Of a stretch of 64,000 bases of DNA, positions 1 through 11,181 are shown piece by piece. This stretch comes from Perca fluviatilis (lineage: Eukaryota; Chordata; Actinopteri; Perciformes; Percidae): positions 34,004,025 to 34,068,024 of the forward strand of contig NC_053114.1 in assembly GCF_010015445.1 (NCBI RefSeq), written 5' to 3'. A program made the translations under genes and the position numbers. Below the pieces are notes generated by a model. That model worked only from the letters and a program-made list of their open reading frames with translations. It was not told where the DNA came from and did no database searches. The stretch's first letter is position 1. Each line of letters starts with the position of its first letter.

Positions 1-1512
1 CATCCATTGTCAGTGGATGCAAAGCAAGTGAATATTACTAACCTGAAGCGCCAGATGGTTTGTACCACAGAACCACACAGGTACTTCAAAAAAATACCTG
101 GCTGGTGATTGGATGAACCATCTTTCTATCACATCTGCCATTGCTGTTTTAAACAAACAGTCACACACACACAAGTAAACCACGCCCGTCATGCAAAGCC
201 CAAATCTCTGGTCAGAAGGCAAAGCACACCTACTTTTAAACATTACGAAAGACTTGGATATCAACAGGTTTTTTGGATATGAGCAAACATCACAACGACA
301 ACCTTTTTAAGAAGGTCAATGAAGGAATGAGAGAGGCTGTGTTCGGTTGAACAAGTCCGCCAGCGGTGGAAATCCTATTTTGCACGGCTGCATGTAAACA
401 GAAATATTAGTGGAATATTCACTTTCATTAGCCATGCAAACAGCTTAGTCAGAATATTGTCTTTTTGGAATAAGGGCAAAACCCAGAATACTATGTGCAT
501 ATAAATGTAGTCATTGTCACACTACTTCTGCTTTTTCTTCTGAAGGACTGTAAGAGCTCACTTGTCAGGAAAAGTGTCAACATAGTGTTTGAACAAATGA
601 CTGATACTGTTATTTTTCTGGTCTCAATCCAACGCGCTCATTCATTTCAGCTGTTTGGAAACTCCAATGGTCCGGCACTGTGTTCACTGTGAGAGAATTT
701 TTTTCTTTGTACACTGAACCACTGCATTTTCAACCTTTCCATGTAGATTTGTCATATGTGGCATTCCCATCTCTCAGTCAGTATGTTGTTTGTTCTGTCC
801 AACACTCTAATTTGTTGTGTGTGATGAACACTATAGCCTTTAGGGGCTTCTTGCAAGGCTTTAGAGTTTTTGTATTGTTATGTTTCCCTCCAGTGTAAAT
901 AGCATCACGAGCTAAAACCATATCCATGTCTTCCTCCTATGTATGCACTAGTGGTATAGTGGGAGGAGGGTGTAGAAAGTGAGGAGGCAACAGGAAACCA
1001 GAGCAATGGTCTTTAAACCGTTAATTCATCTTTTCCGATTGGAATATCCGTCCTGAAACAAAGAAGCACTAAGCTTGGCCATCAGGGATTTGGAAGAAGC
1101 GTTTAGGAGTGTGAGGAGGTGTTGGAAGAGGGGAAGTGAGGTAACAAGAGTGAAGAGAGTGTTTTATTTCCCATGGAGCGGTGTTGGAGACAATGGTGTT
1201 CTGAGGAGTGTGCTCTGAGAGAAATTGTATCACCGCCTTTATGTTTTTGCCTTCTGTAAACAGTGCTTCTTATCTAACCTCACCTCCTCCTCTACATCTG
1301 GAAGAGAGAGATCCTTTATTTGCATTTTTATGAGCTGCATTATAAAGCATAGAAAATCTGTTTACACTGCAGCTGTGCTCTGCTTTGTCAATGCATCAAG
1401 TTTAAAAAAATTCAAAAAATTTCAAAACAATTTAGTAAAACTGCATCTCCCTGTGTTTGTGTAACTCTTTTCTCTGTGGGTCTGTCACTTTCTGTTTACA
1501 TTGCAATTAGCA

Positions 1513-1559
1513 TGTGTGTGTGTGTGCGTGTGCGTGTGCGTGTGCGTGTGCGTGTGCGT

Positions 1560-1598
<39 letters not shown>
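1513..1598. repeat. (TG)n / (TGTGCG)n microsatellite
   Basis: A TG tract whose middle part alternates TG with CG (TGTGCG units), about 86 bp. Such tracts can adopt Z-DNA and are highly length-variable. The reading frames across it are artefacts of the repeat. Confidence 0.95.
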
Positions 1599-1600
<2 letters not shown>

Positions 1601-2174
1601 GCCACGTGAACGTGGATGTTGGGAAACAAGATGTGGGCGGGTGTCAGCCCGGATTACACCCAATCGGTCTCATCACTCTGGCACCCACACAGCACGAACT
1701 TCTGACGTAATGTAAATAGTCATATGGCCTAGGGATGAAGACTATAGTCATCTTCATCATTACAATTTGTATGATCATAATTTTCCCACCTCAATGCTGT
1801 TGCCCCTTTAGGTCTCTTTTGCAGAATGTAATAACTCTCGACAGAAGAAAGTAGGTTCTGTTGACTGGAAAGAGGGCCACTGAAATGTAATATCACATTT
1901 CTGTGGGCTGTGTCCTTGGCAAGCATTCCATGTCTCATGTGAAACTTCAAATATAGGCATACAATAAACAATGCAATCGTGCCCAAGCAGTCAATTCCAT
2001 TGCCACTTTAATTTCACTGCTGAAATTTACAGTATGACATAAACATCAAAGAAAGTAAGAACACTACAAGGTAAAACAGCAGCTTTTGCTTGATTAAGCA
2101 CAAATTGTCATCTAAAACCTCTTTAATGGATACGTACATGCAAGTTAGAAGTTCAGCACATATTTACATGCATA

Positions 2175-2177
<3 letters not shown>

Positions 2178-2218
<41 letters not shown>
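2178..2218. repeat. (CA)n microsatellite
   Basis: About 20 uninterrupted CA units. Confidence 0.95.
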
Positions 2219-2225
<7 letters not shown>

Positions 2226-3454
2226 TATGATACATATGTAAATGCATAAATGCAGGTGTGCAAATGCATCTGCGCATAGCCGGGATGCCATTACAACCAT
2301 GAGGGTGATAACAGATTTTAGATGTAACAAAATAAAAAAAATAATGATTTCTTAACATAGGTAGCAGTGGCATTTGGCATTTATTGCTATGCAAGGATTA
2401 AGCAACGGTGAGAACAATGCATTAGTATTGATTGCCCTTCTAAGGAGTCGAAGCCACTTTAACTACAGTCGTCTTTGTTTAATTCCAGGCTGTCCCTTTC
2501 AGCAGTATGTGCTCTTTACTGTGACCTCTAATAAGTGATGTCATCAGCCATCACAGCTACTGGTAGGAGAGCACTCCTCTGGGACAGCCCTTATTCATCA
2601 TTTGCAGTTAGAGAGGAACTAGGAATGTCCTCTCCCTGGGCCCTGATTACGCAGCTTCCTTTGCATTTGCAGAACTAACCAAGCCCATGAGCAATGTAGC
2701 TTCTCTTCGTCTCTGTGTGTAAGTGTGTCCCTCTCACACAAACACCCACATGTCCTCACAAACATTATGTTAACCCACCACATGAATATCTTTGCTATCT
2801 TGTGATATAAACATCCACTGCTCTGCTGCATGCTTGCACACGCACCCACGTACACTAGGGCTGGGCATCGTTCAAAATCTTTCGATCCGGTGCCAATTTC
2901 GATACTTCAGTTTCGATGCTGGTTCCTTAACGATACTTTTTTCGATATCATATGTTTTAAAATCCATTTCAACATTAACAAAAAGACATTAAACAAAACT
3001 TTTATTTTCCACCTTAATTGTGAATCCAAACAGTTATCAAAATTTTTAAATTCTGGTAACACTGCTAACTCGGAGTAACATTAATAAAACTGGTTGTGAT
3101 CTTTAAAATCCCGGAGCTCACGCCACCTCTGAAAAGCCACTTCACCACGGAGTTTTGGGGAACTTTTCTGCAGCTCGTGCGCGGGGGAAGGGGGAGGGGA
3201 GAACGCTCTTATATGCGTGTACGTGCCTGAGCAGTGATTGACAGGCAGATAGACCCCCCTGTGGCCCTGATTGGAGAAAATCAACCGGGAGCGGTGGGTT
3301 TTGCCAATCGCACTACAGGCTGTAGGTGGTGCCAGAGGAGCTGGATTTTTTTTATATTACATAATTCATGTAGTTCTACTGGATCATAGGGTCAGTTTCA
3401 GCAAATATGACAGAAAGTTACTTTTATAAGACTTACCTACTGCATCTTTAAGTG

Positions 3455-3520
3455 CAAAGGAATGCAATTGAATTGCCTTGTTGCTGAAAGGTGCTGTAGA
3501 AATGAAGTTGCCTTGCCTTA
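3455..3520 (+). repeat. retroposon 3' tail fragment (TTGCC type)
   Basis: Contains GCCTTGTTGCTGAAAGGTGC followed by AAGTTGCCTTGCCTT. Related tails occur at 26622-26680 (+) and, inverted, at 46915-47030. The shared end with a pentanucleotide-like TTGCC tail suggests the 3' end of a LINE or of a SINE that uses it. Confidence 0.6.
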
Positions 3521-3603
3521 CAACCTCAGCCTGTCAGTCAGTCACCAGGGCATAGAAACCACTGTTGTGCCTGCTTGTCTCAGAGGAAGTGTAATAGTCT
3601 AGT

Positions 3604-3779
3604 CAGTCCTTCCAGAAAAATGCGGAGTTTTTTTCTTAAAAAATGCGATGGAATATGCGAGATATTTAAGCAATTTTATGTAATGAAATTGCGGGAACTT
3701 GCAAAAATTGCGGGAACTTGCAAAAATTGCGGGAACTTGCAAAAACTGCGGTTTGATGAAAATTTTTCTGGAGGGACTG
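3604..3779. mobile_element. 176-bp nested TIR element with internal tandem triplet
   Basis: The termini are inverted (CAGTCCTTCCAGAAAAAT against ATTTTTCTGGAGGGACTG, one mismatch) and flanked by perfect 6-bp direct repeats TCTAGT at 3598-3603 and 3780-3785. Inside are three near-perfect copies of a 19-bp unit beginning TTGCGGGAACTTGCAAAA. The element sits wholly within the hAT-like copy, so it inserted later. Superfamily not assigned. Confidence 0.8.
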
Positions 3780-4194
3780 TCTAGTAGCCAACTAGGTGTA
3801 ATAATGTCAACAGCACCGTGACAGCTTTTGCCTCTCCATTAAAATCATATCGCAGCAAATGCTGTCTGCGTGAAGTTTTGAAAAACTGTAACAACACTTG
3901 AAACCACTTTATCGGCATTGCCATGACTCACTGTGACTTCAACAAAACTGCAGAGCCGACGTAGTTTGCTTGAGCTTACTCCGTCCGCACCTCTGTGCGT
4001 GTGTGTGTGTGTGTGTTGGAGCTCCGCTCTCTGTCAATATGCAGAGAGGACAGATGCTTGCGCTTACGTGCTCAGATGGTTTTGAAACCGAAATTTGGCA
4101 CTGAAAGCTGATGCTTTTAGATGCTCATAGGATCGGAGTATTTTCGGTCTGTGCCATAAAAGTATCGACATCGGTGCCCAGCCCTAACGCACAC

Positions 4195-6557
4195 ACACGT
4201 ATCTTCCACTCAAATCAAAACCAAATCAACCTCAGTGAAGTGAACCCCCTGTTGTCACCACACAAACAAGCAACACACAGTGATTTGTGATTATTGTGGT
4301 CTTTATTAGACAGTAAACAAACACAGTTAAATTATTTAGACACCATATTCACAACTTTATGTTCAGAGACTTTTATCTTGAAATTTGGGGCGTATTTACT
4401 TCCGTCTCATTCACTTGCTGAGAAGGGCGCAGTTATGGTTCCCACTCATCCTGTTTTTCTGTGCAGAAATCACTAATGGTAAGTAATAATAATATTGATT
4501 TAAGGTTCATGAAGCACAATATCTAGATTCTATGTATTTCCTGACGTTGCAATGTTAATTTGATGTTAAGCGTATTCATTTGTGCTGCGGCAATACTGGT
4601 AAAGACGTATTTCAGTAATTAGCCTGTTTGGAAATTAGCCTCGTTAGGTAACGTTACTGAGCTAACTTTAACGTTACCTGGCTAGCCTAGCTAGCTTGCT
4701 CTGTAATTTATTTTTGCTGGGAACGTTTCATCCAAAAGGAATGCAGATCTCATTTACAGTCGTTTAATGCTGTAATGATGTGACAACTCATAGACATTCA
4801 TGTCACGTTAGGCCTAGTTGTATTCCCTGTGTTTTATTACAGAAACTGGATTGTTAATAATTACACCCCTATGCTGTACCGTTTGTAATGTTAATACTTT
4901 CAATCTTCAAGGAAAAGGCTAAAAACTCTCTGTGCTCTCTTCACAGGGAAATGACAAACAGCCCAAAACTGCCCAAAACTGCCCAAACTGCAATAGGCCA
5001 TACACAATCAGCCAATCAATCAATCAAACAATAAATAAATAAATAAATCTGACAGAGGGAATCAAGGATGGATCCCAATTTAGATTGCTGTACGGTTTTG
5101 TTGTAAATTGTTACAAATTATCTTCTATAAAAGTCGAATAAGATCAAAAAGTGTAAAATAACCATGGATCTCACTTTAGATTACGGTGTCGTTCTGGTCT
5201 AATATGTCGCTAATTACCCATTAATAAGGATGTATATCCACGACGTTCCACTTCCAGGATTGCTCCCTTGCTGGCGAAAATTCTGCCAGATTCCACTCTT
5301 TTCAGCCAGATGTCCTTACCTTACACTTTCTTTGTGTGGAATTTTAAACTCCAGTTGATTTATGAGGACTATCAGGTGAACTGCTCCTCAGATCTCTGCA
5401 GGGTAAATCAAGACACCTAGCTAGACTATCTGCCCAATCTGCCCTATCTGCAAACGCAATAAACAACAGAATAGTTGTTTTGTGCATTTACCAAGGCATC
5501 ACCAAGCCTCCAGTGTAAAATACTCCTTGGTCTATTTCATAAGTGAATTAATTATTTTGTTGTGAGTAGCCAAGAATGCCAGAAGATCAAAGTAAGCAAG
5601 TAGGTTTTGCTTCTGGAGTTGTTGTGACAAGGAGAATAAGTGTGTCATGACCAGTGTGACGTGCAGTTCAGTCAAGAAATGAGTGTATTAAACTTCACAA
5701 GGTTCAATGGTCAGCAATGCATGGTCTCACAGACAAGATGCTCATTGATGCTGAAGAAGCATCAACAAACACGACAGTCAGAGGGCAATGCTGAGTCACT
5801 TCAACAAGAGCGTTGTGTATTTTCTTCACTGGGTGCCACAAAGGAAGACGGAATGAACGCTTTGTATTCTTGGATTTAGGTCTAGTAGTAGATGATAATC
5901 TGTTGTCTCTTAAGACTGTCGCTTGTAGAATTACAGCTGTGATGATATTCAACAACAGCATTCTCTCATGTGATATTGCTAAATTTATCTTTTTGTGTCA
6001 ATATATGAATGGCAACCTATTTTTATGTGTTACTCCTTGAAATCATCAAGGAGTACATTGTACATTTTTTCAGTTACGAGTAGTCTAAGGGATTACAATT
6101 TGATAGCCATTCAGCAGTTATTCAGGAAGCACCTGCTTTTGCCTATGAGTTTGAGGGTGTGTTGAGAGCCCACTGCTTCACCGTGAGGATGGGTCTCTTC
6201 GAGTGATGCTGTGCAGACAGTCATTCATCCATTCAACCATGCGGCCCTCAACTACAATGACATCAAGTCAATTACAAAGACGAGGAAAGGGAAAAACAAA
6301 AAACAAGAATATACCAAAAACAACACAGAAAAGGAAGCAAAACCATCATAATTTCATTTAATTAAAACAAAAGTTTGCAGGTCCAAAATCAGATTTCTAA
6401 AATGTCCGAAAGGAACAAGTGAGTTGATTTCAAGAAAGTGTTGTATTTTGTTCCATGAGTCAGGTGGACTAAAAGCAGTTTTTCCAAGTTCAGACCGAGC
6501 TTGTGGAACATGAAGTTAAAGCCAGTCAATGTTAGACACGGTGGCTAACGTTATATT
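4195..6557. other. intergenic DNA, no gene seen
   Basis: Only minor low-complexity sequence: a triplicated ACTGCCCAAA motif near 4965-4990 and an (AAAT)n tract near 5030-5050. The GCTAGC-rich stretch near 4670-4700 may be an old repeat. No supported reading frame. Confidence 0.5.
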
Positions 6558-6565
6558 AGTTGATT

Positions 6566-7255
6566 AGGGGTGTCCCCGACTAAGAATTTTCATAGTCGAA
6601 TCAGAATTGTCAAGTATTGCCTATCGTCACCTGATCTTCAAATGATGTAGGTGGGGGCGACCATCGGTCACCGATCATGGATTACCCACTTACCCACAAG
6701 ATTTATTAAAAGCTTCAAAGATTTGCAAAATCGATGCAAAAAAACGATTTAGAACGTTGCAGGATAAAGTTGCAGCGGTCTGTACCGGAAGCACAGTATA
6801 TGGTCAAGCGACCTAGAGAGTGACTGAGGAGAGCGAGTGTCGTTAAAACAAAGCCGTAAATCACAGAAATAAATTGTTTTCGCCGTTTCATCGCTAGAAA
6901 TGTAGCTGTAGCAAGTATCTCTCTATCACTACCGTATGCAAATTCATATTTAGACGCAATAAAGGATATCCAGCTACAAAAAAAGCCTGAAGTTAGGACG
7001 GAAGTACAAAGTTGTGCTATGAAGATCATACTCTGTCTCATCTCGTCGCATTGGTGTAAACTGGCAGGTTTCAGAACATTGCAGACTAGCGCATTGCAAG
7101 TAGCTGCAAGTTTACACTCACCTCGTCCAGAATCTTTGGTCTGAACTGGACTTTACGGCGCTGCGAAGATTAAATTGTGACACTGGCAGTCGAATCAGGA
7201 TCTTTGAGCGAAGCAATGAAGCATCGCAGCAATCGACTATTCAGGGTAACCCCTA
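6566..7255. mobile_element. non-autonomous hAT-like element, 690 bp
   Basis: It starts TAGGGGTGTCCCCGACTA and ends TCGACTATTCAGGGTAACCCCTA when read on the plus strand, so the tips are inverted. Flanking 8-mers TAGTTGAT (6558-6565) and CCGTTGAT (7256-7263) match at six of eight positions, consistent with an old hAT target duplication. No transposase coding is visible; short frames inside have no domain. Confidence 0.75.
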
Positions 7256-7263
7256 CCGTTGAT

Positions 7264-7961
7264 GGTCAGTAAATACATCCAAAACGTAGGCTGTTTAATT
7301 GAACCTTGATGTCTTTTTTTCTCTTTCTACACCTCAATGTGATGTGTGGGTGTGGAGACTTTGACGGAACTCAGCTGAGTAATCAAAGTAATGTGAAATG
7401 CAACTGATTACTTTGCTTTTGAGTAATTTGTAAAATAATTGCTTTTTCAGTGGGTGATTTGTAATTAATCATTTATCACAAAAGTAACTCACCCACACTG
7501 ATTATTGCAGCATTTTTTTGAGAGGCATACCTCAACAACAAATAAGCATTCACTCATGGAAAACTACCCACACTAATACTGGTCATATAGTTACACACAG
7601 CTTTTGAAAAAATAATATAGGAACCTCATGTTTTCCCTTGGAAAAAAGCCTGTTTTAATGACCCCCACCCAGTCCATTATCCACTTCATTATCTCTGTTT
7701 CTGGCTAATGAGCCTCTTCTTCAATAAATGCAACATCAATTGTCTTTTCTTTTCATTGGGTTATGCTAGCACTCTTCTGTTGTTCATCATTATCAAATTC
7801 AAAAAAGTTTAAAAATCACCAAACACGGTCTAAGGGGTCTAGTCAACCATTTCTACCGTTTCTACTTAGAGGAAAGGAATGAAGGATTTTAAAATACAGA
7901 GACATAACCAGACCCACCAGTGAAACTGCTCTTAACAACCTAATTTAATAAAGGTTTAGCT
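7264..7961. other. intergenic DNA, no gene seen
   Basis: AT-rich spacer between two transposon copies; nothing recognised. Confidence 0.5.
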
Positions 7962-7965
7962 TTAA

Positions 7966-9757
7966 AGGGGTGATAGAATGGTTATATAGGGTATTTCACA
8001 CTGTTCCTTATGGTCTCCTAATGGGGTATGTAACATTGGTTGGGCTGAAAATGGCCTGTTTGATATTTTATTCGCCCTTATGCATCCCTGTGTTTTGGCC
8101 TTATTTGTAACAAGAGCTTTTCTTCCAAATATGGTATGCTCATGAATATTTAGATGAGCTGCGCGCTGATTGGTTGAGCGAATTGCCATACGCACACATT
8201 AGAGACGCGCGCTGATTGGTTGTGTGAATCGCCATAAACACATTAGAGACGCGCGCTGATTGGTTGAGCGAATCCTCAATACACACACATTAGAGACGCG
8301 ACACAATCTCATATTCCAGACACTGCAATGTTTCCTTACCAAATTCACTTCTGAGACTTTTTTATGCGAGAAATCAACTATATAAAGCTCAAATATGGGC
8401 CGTTTTACGAAAATTTATGGCTAATTGCAAATTTGGTAAGACGTGTCGGACTTTAGGAGGTCCACACAGTCTGACGAGAAAGCGGCAGCCTGCTGGGCTC
8501 CTTACCCAGGGCAAAGTCACCCTTTGTGGATTTCCTGCACTACCGGGGCTCCGCGGCTGGCTGCCGGCATAACTATAATATATTTACGGGTTTGAATTTC
8601 GTCACGCCACTTATATAACATCATTCCCCAATGTCTTATAAAGCTAACCGTTGTGTCCGATTTGATTTTAAGGCATTTTTATGAACGTGAGGCGTCTTTG
8701 TAGGATGAGCAGCTGCTAGCTATATGTCCCATTCAATACAATGGGGAAATATCGCAGCTAGCTAGCTACACTTTCGGCATAACTTTAGTATATTTACAAT
8801 TTGAATTTCGTCACGGCATGAATATTACAGGTTCCCCAAGCTCTTACAAAGCTTAGCTAACACTTGTCCGATTTCGGATTTCAATTGAATGCATTTTTGT
8901 GAATGTCAGATGTCTCGTTAGGAGGAGGCTATAGCTAGCTCTCATTGATGGACTCCAGCTCACCGCGGGCTCTATCAATGAGACTTACGGACAAGAGGCG
9001 TTTATTTCCCCGATTGTTTGTTCAAATAACTCAACACACATATCCATTATAAGATTAACTGGAACCTGCGGGCGTAACAAGCTCGCTGACCGCGCTCTCA
9101 GTCACTCACTGGCCGGCCGGTAGCAGGAAGAGGGGAGGGAGAACAGCGAGCTGCAGGCCTTGAGCTCTGTCAGGGCAGCGGCGTGTGGTAGTTACAGTCA
9201 CCCAGAAAAGGGTGAGTTTGCGCGGGTATTGAGCACCGGGCCGGGCCGGCTCACAGCAGGCCGTGGTCTGTGACGGAGGACAGGCAGGGCAGCGATGTAG
9301 CAACCCAGGCAGCAACGGCCGCTGAACTCCGACAGACAGTCGGACAGAATTTGCAATTAGCCATCCATTTTCGTAAAACGGCCCATATTTGAGCTTAACA
9401 TGGTTGATTTCTCGCATAAAAAAGTTTCAGAAGTGAATTTTGTAATGGAATAGCAGAGATCTGCGTGACCTAGATTCAGAAGACTACCTGATCTCAGGTC
9501 AGTTGTGTAGCCTATGTAAATGTTGGGGCGTGACTGTTCTCTTAATACACCCATGGGCGTGACAAAGGTACAGGTTTTGAGATGCTTACGTAAGCATCTA
9601 GCTTTGTTGAGATTCGCCCGTTTTCAGCGGCAGTTTCAAAATATGAGATTTTCATAGTAAAGGGGTGTCAATGGGATTTTGAGCTTCTATGTCCTATTTA
9701 CCCACCGAACTGTCGTTATTCAACTATGTAAAATCGGTTTTGCATTCTATCACCACT
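7966..9757. mobile_element. TTAA-flanked foldback-type element, complete copy
   Basis: Bounded by TTAA (7962-7965, 9758-9761) with inverted tips AGGGGTGATAGAATG and CATTCTATCACCACT. Long inner arms are also inverted: 8336-8436 (Cys-poor, non-coding; contains GGGCCGTTTTACG) pairs with 9350-9445, and the GC-rich part near 8450-8580 pairs with part of 9110-9320. Between the arms are two diverged copies (about 8565-8755 and 8770-8920) of the ~195-bp unit that forms arrays in the related copies at 49812-54001. TTAA target sites are typical of piggyBac and Kolobok-like transposition; no transposase is encoded. Confidence 0.8.
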
Positions 9758-9839
9758 TTAATAAGACAGTCACACCTTCTTCTTGCTATCATAGGTGAAC
9801 TGCAGCACAGTAGGAAAATGCAGATGGAGCCTCATATCC

Positions 9840-10545
9840 ATATCATGCCATTTCTCCCATAGACAGTATATAAACTGGACCAACAGATCCCGTTTCTCTG
9901 GATGGAGGCCAGTGAAAGATATTAGAAGAACTTTTCCGGTGAGCACTGAGCGTTACTGCGCAGCCTCCAACTGAGAGAGACGACGTAAATGTGACCTGAG
10001 CAACCTGTCTGAAAGTTGTAAGTCTTCTGGTAGCTATGCCAAGAGAAATCTCAATCATTCCCAATCTTGCAGAGACGGAGAGTGTAGTTATATGTAAGGA
10101 GATAACATAGGCACAGGCTAATTATTGCTAACTAAAATGCTAGTTTAAACTTAAACAGCTAATGTAAGTCGAAACTGCCTGCAAACTCCTGTACCATACG
10201 GTAATTCCTCTACTATGCAACAGTAAGTCGCTTGGTTAGCCTATTTTTACAAAAACGTCTGCTACGGAGCCATAACGTGAGATACAAGGTAATGGAGCCT
10301 TTTATACATTGTCGTGTTTCTTTAGAAATAAACAATGGACAAATAAAGTCTTTAAACGCTTCAGATGTAAAGTTACTCGCTCTCAAAGTGACATCAAAAT
10401 GAATGGCAGTCAATGGAATGCTAACGGCGAGTGAGTGCTTGTTAGCATCAAAATGGCGCCATAGGAGCTACGGGTTGTTGACAGATCGGTTTTGTTGACA
10501 GATCGCTTTACCCCTTCTCTTTAGAAAGGTAGGTGCTCAATTACC
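9840..10545. repeat. probable interspersed repeat, family unassigned
   Basis: The stretch from the CATAGACAGTATATAAAC motif to the duplicated TTGTTGACAGATCG motif (10477-10508) has the look of a dispersed fish repeat: many GCTAAC/GTTAGC motifs and no coding. It directly abuts the truncated element at 10568. I recall very similar sequence as common in percomorph genomes but cannot name the family. Confidence 0.4.
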
Positions 10546-10567
10546 TATTATAGAGGGGCAATAAACT

Positions 10568-11177
10568 TCAAAAATTTTCGCCGTGAGCGCATGAACTGTC
10601 CTCTGGAGGACATCCACCAGACCAGCGGGCGCCTGTGGATTGTTGTCGGCAGCGGCAGGCAAGGGAGGCGGGGAGGAAGTAGAAGGATGCCCGGTCGGGG
10701 CTGCTAGCCTGGCTAAGGAAACTACCACACAATTCGCCACTGCAGAGACTCATATTTACCAACGACAGCACACAAAATAGATATGTAGGCCTATGCTACA
10801 AATACACATGGAACTGCTGCGTGATGATTATTACTGGAGCCTGGCTGAACACACTGACTCATCCCAGACGGCAGCTAGCAGCTAAGAGGGTAGGCGAATT
10901 TAAACAATGGCTAAGTTGCTAAACGCATCTTGTTGTCATGTAAGGGCCCTGTTCGTGTTGCACAGACATTTTAATTGCATTTTGTGTCTGTTAAGAGGCA
11001 CAAAGACACTCTTTATCTTATGCCCCCATAACTGCCGTTTTAGCTGAGTGGGAGCTCTCGGCATTAGCTGCAGCAACTCCGTGTTGCTAGCACCGATTCG
11101 GCTCGTTTTTTGGTATCGACAGTACTCATATACATATAGCGATCAATATTAACGTAAAAATTGCCCGGAGTTCTCCT
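10568..11177 (-). mobile_element. TTAA element, same family as 18019-18699, one end lost
   Basis: Its right tip reads GCCCGGAGTTCTCCT and is followed by TTAA (11178-11181). The body is the reverse complement of 18019-18640: the shared blocks include the GACATCCACCAGACC motif and the CGGCAGCTAGCAGCTAAG motif. The left inverted tip is missing, and sequence becomes unrelated near 10568, so this copy is truncated or was cut by a later rearrangement. Confidence 0.75.
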
Positions 11178-11181
11178 TTAA

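Larger units (their letters stand above)
1..2847. other. intergenic DNA, no gene seen
   Basis: AT-rich sequence with short chance reading frames only. None has a recognisable domain, a start context or splice signals that would support a gene. Apart from the two dinucleotide tracts listed separately I see no structure. Confidence 0.6.
2856..4186. mobile_element. non-autonomous hAT-like DNA transposon with nested insertion
   Basis: The ends are inverted: TAGGGCTGGGCATCG on the left and CGGTGCCCAGCCCTA on the right. The flanks form an 8-bp target duplication with one mismatch (ACGTACAC at 2848-2855, ACGCACAC at 4187-4194), as expected for the hAT superfamily. There is no transposase frame. A SINE-like tail (near 3455-3520) and a 176-bp element (3604-3779) lie inside. 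The segment around 3868-3965 is closely related, in opposite orientation, to 45295-45400. Confidence 0.85.

Noticed and set aside
9106..9554. Minus-strand frames of 65-103 codons
   Set aside because: They cover the arms of the foldback element; no domain, and related copies do not keep them open.
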